A stretch of DNA of 64,000 nt from Sindora glabra (GCA_020226215.1 CM035232.1:15102316-15166315), one strand, 5' to 3'; shown: positions 1-13,460, counted from the first letter of the stretch. The notes: a model not told the origin generated them from the letters alone. Numbers and translations are program-made.

Positions 1-135
1 ATGCATATCCTTCCAAAGCAAAAAAAAATAGTGAACTTATAACTTGATCTCATTTTTGCATCTATGACTATGCAGCAGTACAAGTTTCCCTTTGCTGTTG
101 GTTTGTCTTAAACCATTGGCATTTTGGGCATAGAG

Positions 136-639
136 CGAAGGAATTATATTTAATGTATAGTAATTCTCAAAACTTTGTTTGAATTATAGCATAAGGTAAA
201 TGAAATTAAAAAATTTAAATATGTCATTAATGGAATTATGTAATCAAAATACCTAGAATATGAGATTTTATTTGCTATTTGATTTTCTAATTTTTCAAAT
301 TCTTACAAAATCACTTGATTAACATTATTATGAGATCAATTCTCCCTTTATCATAACTACCTTGATTCTCACTCTTAGAAGAGAATAACTATGTTTGAAT
401 ACCAATGGGACAACACAAATTAGAGTTTGTTATTAGAGGCAAGCGACCTCTGAAATAAATTAGGTTGAGTTATGAATTCTATCTATCATAGGATTCATGC
501 CTAACTAATCCACATTTGGCTATAATATCGAACAGGACTCAATTGAAATTGTTACTTGTATTTGGAGGCCACATAACAAATTTTAATATTGATTGTCATT
601 TATTAAATTAATGTGAGGCCTACATTAATATTTTTAATA
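136..639 (-). repeat. 3' LTR of the 0.1-5.3 kb copia element
   Basis: This is the partner of 4815-5317. Its terminal dinucleotides are mutated: CG instead of TG at 136, and TA instead of CA at 638-639. The target-site duplication TAGAG is intact at 131-135. The complement of a purine tract (ATCTCTCACTT) lies directly to the right at 640-650. Confidence 0.85.
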
Positions 640-1233
640 ATCTCTCACTTGGGCCCACATTAATTTATAAATGATAACCACTTGAAAAGAATTAATATTA
701 AAATGATATTATTTCACTAATAGGTCTAATTGAGATTATAAACATCCAACAATACTAAATATTATATCATAAGAGATATCAATATTAAACATGTTAAATG
801 CCCATACCTTACCGACCAAAATAATTAAACATAATGTGTATAATGGAATTTACATTATCTTAATGTGACTAAATATAAATTCCTCACACAATGATCCCAG
901 CATTTACATAAGATACCTTATGAGAATCGATATTCTCAATACATAATGAGATAGGGTTTAAATGTTTCTATTCAAAATCATGAGACTGAATCTAAATGTT
1001 TGTATTCTCACGCCATAACCAAAATGTGTACAACACATGGAAAAGATACAAATATTTATGATTATTTCACTTAAACATATCATAGTATACTAATGAGCTC
1101 ATGTCAATAAAACTCCTATTAACCTAAGACAATGGAAAGGCTTAGGAAAATTTACTTTATTCATAAGATCATGCTTTATATTTACCCTTAAACCTTCAGG
1201 TTAGTTGATCCACAAGCATATGATCTGTGTAAA

Positions 1234-1419
1234 TTAAGTAATATGCTTGCATATTTTTTCTTTCACAAATAAGTATTTCAATTTGAAGTCCTTCACAAGG
1301 GCAAATTTGTTATTAAGAAGAGAAAATTTATAATAGCAATTTTGTCGCAATATAAATCTAGTTAAAGCCAGAAAACCTTTAACTTGCCAACTTGATAAGG
1401 AATTTATCATATGTGACAT
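1234..1419 (-). pseudogene. Copia RNase H remnant
   Basis: A minus-strand frame contains residues resembling the end of copia RNase H (LKYLFVKEKICKHI, like the usual KHIDIKYLFVRE motif). A weakly preserved ADPLTK-like stretch follows downstream. The position, about 600 bases before the 3' LTR, is right for RNase H. Stops and frameshifts prevent any product. Confidence 0.5.
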
Positions 1420-4400
1420 GTCCTACCCTTTAATAAAGGTTATTATAATTAATTACATAATAATTCCATGATACAACACCTCATAACACATATCCGGTCA
1501 TAATTTTATAATCACCTAACTTATAGAAAAAGTCTAAGTAACTTATGCATACAAGATCTCCCATTCTTTTATAGATCAGTGTGTAAACAATTGTGCCACA
1601 TTGATATAAATCGTTTGCAATCCAAAACCACTGACCTAAATCAATAATAGGCTACTTACAACTAACACATATGGGACAATCCTTATCATTTAAAAAATAT
1701 TTAGGCCTAATAAATTTAATCCTTCTGGATTAATTAACATGAAAGCATACCAACATGTTAGACTCCTTTTGTATTAAAATGAGATAGGCCATATACCCTT
1801 AGGATTTGTATAACATGGGCCCACCGTAAATAATTTTAGGCTTATAAGCTAACTATATATATGTTATTGTGGGCCTACCACATTTTACTCCTAAGCCACT
1901 TTTAACTAAGCTTGATTTAATTATTTTGTCTCTACCAATATGTCCTCACCATGACCAATATAATCATATAGATCCAAAACTACCAAAATGTATAAATTCA
2001 TCATATATTGGTTTACATTACTCTTTAAGAAAAATTACAATCTCACTAAAATGAGATACAATTATGTAAATAGACATTATTCTCACTTTCTAAAAGCTAT
2101 TTAGCTATCAAGTCACTAATCAAAAAAGTTACTCTCTTCTCCGACTAATACAGCTCATACTAAAATGAGCTACTTTAAACCATAAATAAGTTTTAAAATG
2201 TTAAAAGAAGAGAATTTTTGATGAATTACACCTTCTTCTTGAAATAGTTATTAACTATCGACTGATCTAATCTTGAATCCACAAATGCAATTAACCATCC
2301 ATTATATACAAAACTATATTTAATTTTGACTCTTACTTTTTACAAAATTTGACAATCTCCCATTATCCAAAGACATCCTTAAGTGGATTAGTCATATTAA
2401 GTTCTAGAGATAACATTAAGGTGAAATTATAAAATTTGAATTTTCTAAAATCTCAAATAGCCCCTTCAAAACATATATCCCAAAATACTTTAAAATTAAG
2501 TTTTATTTATTAAAACTTGACAATCAATCAAAATAAAATTTTCATTGTTGAAATTTAATAAAATACTATATTTTTTGGTACAATATGAACAAAACTCATC
2601 TCTAATTATAAAACTTTTTTTAAGAAGTCAATAACACTTGGTGGATAAAAATTTTGGTATATATTAAGTTAGAAAAATTAAAATTTTATATTTTCATCAA
2701 ATCAAACCAAACCTCATTACTGACTATTCTTTCAATTAATGACCCTTTCTCGCTCAATCTAAGTTCAAAAATTTTTATTTTTCAAAGTAAATGGATCAAG
2801 TATTTATCAATTCAAAGATGCTTTGTTTGATGGTCCAATCCAAAATGATCATCGAATTAACTTAATTCGAGTGAAAACACTTTTTGTATTCTAATTTTGT
2901 CCTATGCTTAAATTCAAACTCATTGTGAGTTTTACACTTAAAATTTTTAGATACATTATCTAAAATTAAGCCCTATCAAACACAACATATCCCATTCAAC
3001 ATCTTAAAATTTTATTGCATAGACATTAAAATTTAAGAAATATCGAAAACATCTCATACATGTCAAAAACTTAATTATGTTAAATCTTTTCTTATAAGAT
3101 TACACTATGCAGTATTAGATAGTATCACATTATAAGCACTAATGTTGAAGGGCATTTAAATCCTTACAACATAATATAAGGGTTAAATATCATACTCCTA
3201 AAATCCAACATCAACAGGTGTTTAAAATTTTAAAAATATAATATTCAATCCTACACTTATACTATAGCCAACCTATTATATTGATAATATAATACCAAAT
3301 TATATTTAATATTATCAATATAATCTCTTCCTTGTACATTTTTATGACAAATTTTTTCTTTCAAAATTTTGTATAAAATTTCATGTAAATGGCCTTATGA
3401 AGGTAAGTACATAATTACATAAAATTTTCTTGGTATAATATGAATATATAATAGTTCCTAATTAATGTAATAATCCTTCAAAATTATTACACTACACAAA
3501 TAGTTTCCAAAATTGCTACAAAAATTATAATAGGCAACTTATAACATAGAAATTACCTAAGAAAAATTTTAGTTTAAAATTATATTAAATAAATACTTAT
3601 ATAAATTGCACAAAAATCATCATAAAATATTTTTATTCCAGAAAATTATAAAAAAATGCTCAAAATTATGTTCTTAGAGAATTGAGCACAATGGTGCCAT
3701 TACTATTGCCAATAAATGCCCTATGGTAGCCTATGCACTACACGCACCATCACTACATATGGGCCACGTGCGCAGGGCCTATTCATAGTCTTCCTTAGCT
3801 TGTAAAGTTTGGGATTGAGTCCTGTGACCTTGTTTGTGACCTAATTTCTACCTGTTATAAACCCGGCTATTCCTAGTCAATTTTAGCATGATTTTCGACA
3901 CAAATTACACTTTGAATTTTTGCTTCACCTTCCCATAACCTAACAAATTGATATTTATTCCCAAAAATCATATCTTTTATTAATTTTTCAAATTTTGAAA
4001 GGCATAGTTATGGAGGTGATAGTTCTACAAGGAGGTTTTTACATATCACACAATGCTTTACAAATATCATTATCCCTACGTAACCTAATTTTCAACTACA
4101 TATTGTTCTCTCTTAATCCTTTCTAATTTACTAGGTTGGAGGTTTTTTAGCACAACAATGGTAGTTTCGGCACTGTTCATACTAGGTTTTCTATTTTTTT
4201 TATGTTTATGCAATTTGAATTTCATGGTTTTGTTACAATTTTCAACTAATTTTCAAACTTTCATCAGTACTATATCATCATCCACTAATTTTAAATACCA
4301 TTCCTATACACAAAAGCATACAAGTAAACATTCATGGCAGAGCATATAACATGCAAAATTGACAACAAGCACATTAAATCAAGCCATTGATTAAACACAT

Positions 4401-4796
4401 AATAAGCTATTTAGTAATGACAAAAGCATAATGGAAAACAATTAAGCCAAAATGCATGTACAACAATATCCATGACTTATTACACCAAATTTATTCCAAC
4501 TAGCAAGCAAACCATATATATTCATAACAATAAACTAAAGTAAGGAGTATATTTCAATAGACTAAGAATATCTTATTCAATTTTCACCTAATTATAATGA
4601 GTACACAATTATAGTGTATATGGATATTTCATGGTGAATCAAGCAAAGACTTTAATGCGATTGCCCAGAATACTTAATGCAACATAAATGTGCCATTAAA
4701 ATTAAAAAAAATTGGTATAAAGGGAGATAGAGTAACAATAATTTGTCAAATTGCAACAAAATTATTTCAAGTTCTCAACTACAATTCAAAGTCAAA

Positions 4797-4812
4797 CCAA
4801 GCTCTAGTACAA
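4797..4812 (-). other. Primer-binding site of the copia element
   Basis: On the minus strand this reads TTGTACTAGAGCTTGG, a mutated form of the plant copia primer site (TGGTATCAGAGC type, complementary to initiator-Met tRNA). It lies two bases from the 5' LTR end. Confidence 0.7.
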
Positions 4813-4814
4813 AT

Positions 4815-5317
4815 TGAAGAAATTAGTTTTAATGTACAATAATTCCTAAAACTTTGCTTTGAATTATAGCATGAGGTAGACGAAATTAAAAAATTCAAAT
4901 ATGTCATCAATGAAATTATATAATTAAATATCTGGAATATGACATTTTATTTACTATTTAATTTTTTTATTTTCCATATTCCTGCAAAACCATTTGATCA
5001 ACATTATTATGAAGTCAATTCTCTTTCTATCATAATTACCCTATTTCTCACTCTAAGAAAAGAACAATAATGTTGAGTACCAATGGGACAACATAGACTA
5101 GGGTTTGTTATTGGAGGCAGGGGACCTTTTAAATAAATTAGGTTAGGTCATAAATCCTATACATCACAAAATTCATGCCCAAGTAACTCACATTTAGGCT
5201 ATGATACCAAATAAGGCCTAATCCAAATTATCACTTTTATTTGAAACTCACATAACAAATTTAATATTAATTATCATTTATTAAATTAATATGAGACCCA
5301 CATTAATATTTTTAACA
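4815..5317 (-). repeat. 5' LTR of the 0.1-5.3 kb copia element
   Basis: This LTR is 503 bases long and has TG/CA-type ends. It aligns along its whole length with 136-639, with many substitutions, which indicates an old insertion. The TAGAG duplication follows at 5318-5322. Confidence 0.85.
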
Positions 5318-5639
5318 TAGAGACTTTATGCAATTGTTATATAACATGAGACTTCTTTTTCTTTGAAATAAATTGAGGGCTACTTTTAAGTAGCTAATGG
5401 TGGTTCTAGTAAGGATTGATCAAAACAAAAGATTAAAAATCGATTGCATTCTTGGCTCATGGGAAAAGCTTTAGAAAAATTAAAGGAATTCTTCTATTCA
5501 AATAATGTGAAAAATGGTGGTTACAATGCTTGTATATAAGCTTGAATTGGTAAAGGAAAATAATACGAAGTAAATATAATATCTAATTATAAACTTGAAG
5601 AAGGGAGAAAAACTACTAAAATAACATAGGAAGAGACTA

Positions 5640-5910
5640 TAATGTATAAGTTGCACTAATACATTACTAAATTTACTATTAAATTTTATTTATATTGTAC
5701 AAATGAATAAAATTTAACAATTTATACTACTAGTATACTAGTATAATTAGTACACCATAATCATCACCAATGACATAACATTAAAATTAGACAATGACTT
5801 CAGTGTATCGATTCTATTAATGCACCAATAAATCTAACTATTGAATTTCATTTATTATTTGTACAGGATAAATGAAATTCAATAGTTAGATTTTTAGTAG
5901 TGCACCGGCA
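5640..5910. mobile_element. MITE-like element with two stem-loops
   Basis: The stretch holds two related palindromes. The second is nearly perfect: AAATCTAACTATTGAATTTC at about 5830 is mirrored by its reverse complement ending near 5894, around a short spacer. The first, at about 5665-5720, is a diverged version built on TTAAATTTTATTTA and its complement. TGCACTA/TAGTGCA-type ends (near 5652 and 5900) surround the pair. The layout suits a non-autonomous DNA transposon, but no target-site duplication was established. Confidence 0.55.
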
Positions 5911-7019
5911 ACCAAAGTCTCTCCCAACTAAAAGTTGAGCAATTAATTTTCAAAATCAAATATAAACATTAAGCAATTATTTGGGAAATCAAATTGGCAT
6001 ATTCTAAGGAATTTTAAAAATGATGGAAAAGAAAGGAATTATGTTATTGGGCTATGATGGACTTGAGTTCGAGCCATCATGACTTTGGACCTGAAGTATC
6101 TAATTTTCTTGATTGATTATGCATTACTTGCCCGTTTCTTCAAGGTTTGCAAAGCTGTGCCCGGCATGGTTTTGTTTGTTTCTTGTGATTGCTATCAAGC
6201 ATCAGTTCATTTGGAAAAACCATTGAAAAGGGAGAAATCCCGCTAGTGTTGCTGGTTTGAAGATCAACTTGGCGGCATTAGAAGTCGCAAGTGATATATC
6301 TTGTTATGACTCGTTGTTTAAGCCAAATTGTAGTTGTTAATGTCTCTATGCATAATGTCTCAACTGCAGAGATCAATAAGAGCCTGATTTTTTATTTTTT
6401 CCAGATTTTGTTTTCTCTATTTCATCAATAAACTACTATGGCATGTTAACTTATATACTATTGTAGATCATTTTGAATTTCTGAAACGATTCATGTTTCT
6501 CGACTGCTTTATCACTCAATGAAGTGAAGCATTTTGCATAGTGGTAGAAACCTAATTACCAATTCCAAGTCTGTATACTTTATGATAATTCGTGGATTGT
6601 TTCATCTTTATAACTCATCGACACAATTGACATTATTTCTTAAAGTTTTATTTATCCTTTGAAAGGCTGCTTCCAAATTATCTTCCAAAAATGAAGGATA
6701 CAATTTTTTTGGGAATAAAAATGTTATAAGTATGGAAAATGAGATTCAAAATTAAATTTTGAATATTTTATATTCATTAAATTATATTTTATAAATTTAT
6801 TCCACCATACTATATTTAATGAAATTCATTATTTACATTCAAAATCTAATTTCAAATTCCGATAAACATACCATTAATGTTTTTCGAACTCATTTAACAC
6901 AGTTGCCTTCTTTGGGTGTTCTTCGTTATCAAAGAAGAGGGGTTAAGTTAGAACTTGTACCATATTCTCTTTGGCAGAAAACACCAAGTATGACGAAGGC
7001 AGTGCCAAAACAAAGACAA
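5911..7019. other. Intergenic stretch, no gene seen
   Basis: This lies between the copia/MITE block and the transporter gene. Part of it (6060-6370) has more balanced composition and a 37-codon open run starting near 6242, but no upstream start or recognisable protein. It could be the relic of an exon or of a UTR. Confidence 0.4.
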
Positions 7020-7283
7020 AACACAAAATAAAGCAGATAAGCCTCAAGTTTTACTCCAAAAAATAGTGTTCTCCATAATGATTAGCTGATCCTCTGCTCA
7101 TACCGTGAATAGATAAGGGACAAATATCAAACAGAGCTCCCGATTAAGTAAACCACAAAAAACTAGGTGAAAAAGAAGTAACATCACTACCTAATACGAA
7201 AACATCACATATCCAAAATAATTAACTGACCAAAGTCAAGTCTCTTCTCTTTGTATCCAAAAATATTCAGATTCGCTGTTAGA

Positions 7284-8321
7284 TCAATTCTGGTTCTCGT
7301 CCTTCCTCCCTGCTGCTTCCCCTTCTCTCTCCTGTAACAATCTTCCAGCCTCCTCATCGGCCTGCTGAGCCTTCTTCTGCGCCTCAGAAGCCTTAAGAGC
7401 CTGCAACTTCGAGTGATTGTAGTATGCAACTCCCAAAAACGCCAGTCCATAACCAAACAAATTGATGGGTGTCACAATGTCCTTTATCACAGACCAAGAG
7501 AAGGCAATCAATAACCAATCCTTCACCACTCCAGCAACATTCATGGTCAAAGCTGAAGTCTTTCCCACAAGCAAGAACACAGCCAGATTCAGAGCAAAAG
7601 CACACACCGAATTGATCCCAAAAATCGCGAAGTCCAAATGAAAACTCGAATTGTCCCTCAAAGACGGGTACTCCATGATAACCCAAGGGATTGACAAGAA
7701 CACCAGACAACAAGGGGCTATGTAGTAGAGTGAGGTAATTGGATTAAGTGAAATGCCTTTGGAATTCAGCAAAATCTGAATTAAAACAAGCCGAGTGGCT
7801 TCAAAAGCAACAGCCAAAAGCTGTAAAGTCACACCCCAGGCATCGAATTTGGCTTCACCGTAGGCAGCGATGGCAACCCCAAGAGAAATTGACACCATGT
7901 TAGCCATGGTTTGACTCTTAAAACTCTCTTTCTTAAACAAAACCCCAATTGAATAAACAGCAACAGGCATAAGAGCTTTAAGCATTTGAATAAATGACAC
8001 AGAGAGGTAAATATAAGCGGAATTAGAGAACCACAGAGAAAGCGAGTACAGAGCACCTATCGGCACCACAGATTTTAGGTAAAGCTCACGCGACATGGAA
8101 ACTGGCTCCACAAGCTTGAAGACGCGAACAAGTAGATACGCCAAGGACGAACAGAAGGCCATGTGTATCATGGTAAGAGAGATCGGATACGGCCAATTGT
8201 ACATCTTACGGTCCAGGATGTACTTGTTGTAGACGATGACGGTGAAGCTGAGGAAGATCCATACGGCGACGTAGGTGTAGGAGAGAACGATCTTCTTCAC
8301 AACCCCGTCTGAGACCGCCAT
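7284..8321 (-). CDS. Sugar-phosphate/nucleotide-sugar transporter (TPT/KT-KV-A/G family)
   Basis: One uninterrupted exon encodes 345 residues. The ATG at 8321 (MAVSDGVVKK) is the first in frame, and the stop is TGA at 7284-7286. The protein matches the plant 'probable sugar phosphate/phosphate translocator' group (At5g25400/At5g11230 type), whose members are about 345-350 residues and often intronless. About ten hydrophobic segments fill residues 11-310. Conserved runs include YNKYILD (31-37), SVSFIQMLKALMPV (107-120) and, near the end of the domain, GKTSALTMNVAGVVKDW. The last 35 residues form a charged tail (KASEAQKKAQQADEEAGRLL) exposed to the cytosol. Family members sit in Golgi or other endomembranes and exchange phosphorylated or nucleotide sugars. 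The substrate cannot be read from sequence. Neighbours are unrelated, and roughly 260 bases downstream look like 3' UTR. Confidence 0.95.
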   Translation of the reverse strand: MAVSDGVVKKIVLSYTYVAVWIFLSFTVIVYNKYILDRKMYNWPYPISLTMIHMAFCSSLAYLLVRVFKLVEPVSMSRELYLKSVVPIGALYSLSLWFSNSAYIYLSVSFIQMLKALMPVAVYSIGVLFKKESFKSQTMANMVSISLGVAIAAYGEAKFDAWGVTLQLLAVAFEATRLVLIQILLNSKGISLNPITSLYYIAPCCLVFLSIPWVIMEYPSLRDNSSFHLDFAIFGINSVCAFALNLAVFLLVGKTSALTMNVAGVVKDWLLIAFSWSVIKDIVTPINLFGYGLAFLGVAYYNHSKLQALKASEAQKKAQQADEEAGRLLQEREGEAAGRKDENQN

Positions 8322-8700
8322 TTTTGCTGGATCTGAAGCCCGACCCGGCTGATAAAGTCGAAATTTGAAGAGCGTAAGGGGAAGAGGGATCTGTGTGGTT
8401 TGAAACTCAGAAGCAGAAGAATCAAATTTCAAAAGAAGACAAAGCTAAGAGGGTATTATTCGGGGAAGGAACGAGGGAGCTTCAGTTTGAGTGGAAAGTA
8501 AATAATCGGAAGCGTGTGATGTTTGGTGAGACCGTCCCCTTGATTGGCTCTTCGCTTGCATTGGGTAATCCAACAACGTAGGAGATGGGACCTTATCTCT
8601 TCCCCTGACATTTTTTTTTCTTTTCGGCTGAGAGAAATAGATAGAAAGAAACTCTTGACCTAAGTTGATATCTGGCCAGCGGCCGTAAAAGATTAAGATT
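8322..8700 (-). promoter_or_regulatory. 5' UTR and proximal promoter region of the transporter
   Basis: This stretch lies upstream of the transporter ATG on the minus strand. It is less A/T-rich than the DNA beyond 8700 and includes CT/TC-rich tracts typical of plant leaders. The coding frame stays open upstream without another ATG. No TATA box could be assigned with confidence. Confidence 0.4.
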
Positions 8701-8702
8701 TT

Positions 8703-11700
8703 CATTGGGCCATGACTATCATGCCTTAGGCAAAAGTACAGGTATTGATACTTTAATCATGTGTCATTATAAGAGAGGTTAATTTTCATGAGTATGGGGT
8801 CAGAAAAAATTAGTAACTTGTTGTAAAAAAGTTGTGTTAGATTTACATTTTCAACCCATAAATTTTATTTAATTGAAAATTTAGCATGTATCATTAGGCT
8901 GACTAATTGGGCCTTTGATGGATGCCATTGAATATTTTATTTTTTATAGAGTTGGGCTGGGCAAAAAAAGAAATTATTCAATGCAACTGTTGCATTGCTA
9001 ACGGAAGAAGAAAAAGATGGCACAAATTTGAAGTTTCTTGTTGTTCTAATGTGGAGAAATCTGTTAATGAAATAAGGACAAGCAGACATCTACATTTTCT
9101 TAATATAAAATTTTAATTCCCATATTTCAATTTAAATTACATCAATTAGTATTTTTGTCAAAATTTTACAATTCATTTAATGTTTCATTTATTTTTATCT
9201 AGATTATTATATATATTTTTAGTGCCTAATTTTGTTATTTCTATCTTAGATACCATTATCATTGAATTGTATAAATATAATATATTATATATTATAAAAA
9301 TATTTTAAGTAAGTTATAAATATCTTATTTAATTACAGTAATTAATTTCATATTTTATTTTTAACTTGTGTATTATTTCATAGCACACTCATTGTTTATT
9401 TTATTTATTTATTGCATATCTTTTCTTTTTATTTTTTCATATTCAATCCTATTGTTTATAACTAAGATGCAAATATCATTGAAAACATATACATATAACA
9501 AGATATACTTTATATTTTTAAAAATAGTTCAAATAAGTATTAACACTTGATTTAATTGAATTACTTTGATACATAATCTAAATTAAAATTTTATATTTAT
9601 TTGTAATTCACTCATTATTTCTCCTATTTTTATTTGCTTGATTGCATATTTTTCCCTTTTATGACCATTATTATTACTTACAACTTAGATTTTAACATTA
9701 AAGCATGATATATTTAATTTTAGCATAAAAAGATTCAAATAAGTTAAAATTTTAATATAAAAATTAATTGGAAAAATTAGTCACATAATCTACTACTTAA
9801 TAGAAATATTTAAACATTCAAATCAAATTTTATTTATTTAAAATTTTTAATATTTCCTTAATATCAATGTTTAAATACTACATTAAAAATTAAACATATT
9901 AATTAAGATTTTATCAATGCTATAAATTTACACACTACTTGATTTTTTTTAGCTACTTTATTCTATGTTTTTGAATGTTTGATTTCTACTATTTATAGTT
10001 TATATGCTAATATAATTAATTAGTATAGATATAATCTGATTTATTTTATTTTATTAAAAAATGATTTAAATAATTTACATATTTATTTTAGTTAAATTAC
10101 TTAACTATATATTTTATTTCTTAACTCCTATATTACTTAACATAAGAATTTATTTACTCCATTGTATGATATGCATTTTTTATTGCATATTATAATTCTG
10201 TTATTAATAATTGAGTTAGTAATGTCATTAGGAATTGTACATATAACATAATATAATTTTTTTCATTTTAAGGAAATTAAAATTTTAATTAATTGAATTA
10301 CTTAATTATAGTTTTTATTTTTAACTTTCACATTGGTGTATAATTTATCAATTGCCTCTTTTTTATCATTTTTATTCTATCACATATTTTTTATTTTTTA
10401 TTTTTATTACTGCTATTGATCAATTAGTTGCAAATATTACAAAGTAGAATAGATATAAAATGATAAATTTAAATTTTTTATAAAAATATCTTAAATAAAT
10501 TTAAAATTTAGTAAGAAATTTTTAGTTTAGATAATTAATTAAAAATTTTATTATTTAATGAAGTATTTGAAAATTAAAAACTGAAACTATTTATTTAAAA
10601 TCCATCAATATTATCAAGACTTCATAACTCGTGCATTGTTTTACTTCCTGTTATCATTTTTTTTTCACATTCACCTATTATATTTATAGCTCATATGTTA
10701 GGATTTAAATTTAATTTACTATCAATATAAATTAACTTGACATTCTCATTTACTAATCTATTATGACTTATTTTCTTTTTATTTATTGATAGTATAATTA
10801 TTTTACACTATGAGTAGATTTTAAACTTCATACATCAATGCCACTAAGTAGTATAAATAAAATATAATATATTTTATTTTTATAAAAATAATTTAAAAAA
10901 GTAAAATATTTAATATAATTAATTTAATTGATTATAAATTATGTTTTTAACCCTTATAGTGCTTAATAGTATAGCCATGTCATCCATTTTTTCTATTTTT
11001 TATTGCAATTTTTTCAATGTTATTCATGTTATTTATAGTTTCTATGCTAATATTATTAAGAAGAATAGATATCATATGATATATTTTATTATTTTATTTT
11101 TAATGAATTAAAGATTTAATTCTATTGATTTACTTATTTATTTAATTTATTTTTAATTTTTATATTACTTTACAACTCACCCATTATTTCGATTCCTTTT
11201 ATTTGTTACATTACACAATTTTCATTTTTTTTCATTTCATGTTCATTTCCATCATCTACAACTTTAACGATAATATCATAAATAATATAATATATATGTA
11301 TATAATATGGTATATTTAATTTTAATATAAAAATAGGTAAATAACTTGAAAATTTAACATGGAGAGTATTAAAATATATTATATTATATCCATAACATTT
11401 AATAATATTATTATTTATGTTTGAATTATTTGAGTAAAAAAAATGCACAATGCAATGAATAATAAGAGTTGATATGAAAAATAAAAATAAAAAAATATAA
11501 TTGAATACATAAAAAGAGAAACAATGTATGAGTTTTAAAAAGGGGAGAAATAATGGGTGAATTATTCAATAATAATATTTAAAAATAGAATGTGTAGTTA
11601 AATAATTAAATTAAATTAAATTGAATAATTAAATTATATTTAAGAAAAAATAATATATTATATTATAGTTATACTATATATTAGTGTTTGAACAGTAAAA

Positions 11701-13460
11701 AGTAGAAATTAACATGAGAAAAAATTATACAATAGAAGAAATGAAAAGAGTAAAATTATTATTTGAGTGTTTAACAATAAATTAAAATTAAATCATTAAA
11801 TAATATAGATATAAAATTCTAATGTTACTATATAAATATTTAATTTAATTTTATATAATACATGTTTGTGTCTAATTTTTTTCTTAAAAATGAGAATGTG
11901 CAATTAATTGATTCAATTAGAATTTCTATATTAAAAATTTGACTTGTTTAAATATTTTAATAATAAAAATAAATATAATATGGTATATTTATATTATTTA
12001 ATGATATTATTATTTAAGTTATAAATAATAGGAAAAGTGAAAAAAGTAAAAAAGAAAGAAATTATACTATGAAACAAATAAAAATAAAATAAATAAAATA
12101 ATAAGGGTTGAAAATAAATATGTAATTAGGGAATTCATTTAAATTAAATCTTTAATTTATTTACAATATTTTTATAATAAAATTAAATAAAATATATCAA
12201 CGTAATCTATATTGCTTAGGAATATTATTATATAAGCAGTAAAATAATAAGATTTAAAAATAAAATATATAATCAAATAATTCGATCAAATTAAAAATTT
12301 AACTTATCAAAGTATTTTTATGATAAAAAAATATATTAACTTATATCTAAATTTAATTTAGTGATATTGCCACTGTAAGGTAATAATAGTTAATATAATA
12401 TATAATTAAGTAATTTAATTAAATTAAATATTTAACTTATTTAATTTTTTTTAAAAATAAAATATATCATATTATCTCTATAATACTTAATTATATTAAT
12501 ATTTGGCCTATAAATAATAAGAGTGGATATAAAAAGGAAAAATATGTAATTGAACAAAAAGGGAAAATGTAATTGAACAAAAAGGGAAAAAGGCAAATAA
12601 TGTATGAATTATAAAATAATAATAGTTAAAAATTATTAAATAATTAATTAATTCATATTTATAATATTTAGCAATATTAATAGTGTTTAAGTTATAAATA
12701 ATAGGTATGAATAAAAAATTTAAAATATGCAATAAAATAAATGAAAAAGGATACAATATTGAGTGAATTGTAAAATAATAATAGTTAAAAATAGAATATA
12801 TAATTAAGTAATTTAATTAAGTTAAATATTTGAATTATTTAAAATATTTGTAAAATAAAAAATATCATATTATATCTATACACTTAACAATATTAGTACT
12901 TGATGTATAAACAATAAAAATTAACATAAAAAAGAAAAATAATCATACAATAAAATAAAAAATAAAATAAAATTTTGATCTTCATCAAGAATTTGAGATT
13001 ATATCACTAAACATTTCAGATCTAACATTCTAATATTACTATGTAAATATTTAATTTTAATTCTATTTATATTTTATATTTACCTATATGTGTTTTTGTT
13101 TTCTTTATTTATAAACATATGGGGCATCGTCACTGGGGTCATTTTTACAATTATTCCCTTTTTGTAAGAAAAGAACTGCACCGTGAATAGAAGAAAGTAA
13201 ACCTGGATTTTTAAGTTTCATGTTTGCCATATGCCTACTCCTCATTTATCATTCAAAATAGGCATGAATACCTGTACTTTTCAGCATGAAAGATTCCACC
13301 TAAATTTAAATAGGCCATGACTACCATGCCTTAACCAAAATAATAAGAGTCACCAAAACCTTAAGTAAATGGCATAATATGAACTATTAGATTAGATTCC
13401 TAGATGAAAGAGGGGAGTTAGTGACTTGGTTATATTTCATTTATATTTTCAACCTCCAAA
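8703..13460. repeat. A/T-rich inverted array of degenerate repeats
   Basis: About 4 kb of very A/T-rich DNA is built from a diverged unit recurring every 200-350 bases. From about 9.1 to 11.3 kb, units read plus-wise (TTGAATTACTTAATTATA, then TTTTATTTTTAACTT, then CACTCATT or CACCCATTATTTC, then TTAGTATAGATATAAT-like). From about 11.4 to 13.0 kb the same words appear as reverse complements (AAATAATGGGTGAATT, TAATTAAGTAATTTAATT). Outer flanks share a direct repeat, GGCCATGACTAYCATGCCTTA (8711 and 13314), and an inverted 15-mer, AAAAGTACAGGTATT (8729) with its complement near 13268. No coding frame or transposase is visible. It could be a foldback transposon or a satellite-like array. Confidence 0.55.

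Larger units (their letters stand above)
136..5317 (-). mobile_element. Decayed Ty1/copia LTR retrotransposon, complete ends
   Basis: Two direct repeats of about 500 bases (136-639 and 4815-5317) bound this element. The same five bases, TAGAG, flank it at 131-135 and 5318-5322, as expected of an LTR retrotransposon target-site duplication. Read on the minus strand, the right repeat is the 5' LTR, beginning TGTTA and ending TTCA. It is followed by a primer-binding site resembling the initiator-Met tRNA complement. A purine-rich stretch (complement of 641-650) precedes the left, 3' LTR. The 4.2-kb interior has no long open frame. Only an RNase H-like scrap near 1.2-1.4 kb is still readable, so the element is dead. 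Assignment to copia rests on the primer site, the LTR ends and that fragment. Confidence 0.85.

Noticed and set aside
531..643. A 110-base LTR next to a primer-site-like sequence (GGCTATGATACCA, near 5199; GGCTATAATATCG near 518)
   Set aside because: The TAGAG duplications and TG/CA ends show the LTR is about 500 bases, so this primer-like word lies inside the LTR. The true primer site is at 4797-4812.
7205..8056. Several extra frames overlapping the transporter (e.g. 7205-7456, 7393-7713, 7829-8056)
   Set aside because: They are out-of-frame shadows of a well-supported coding sequence.
8703..13460. CRISPR array or centromeric satellite
   Set aside because: Units are too degenerate and variable in length for either; spacers and regular periodicity are absent.
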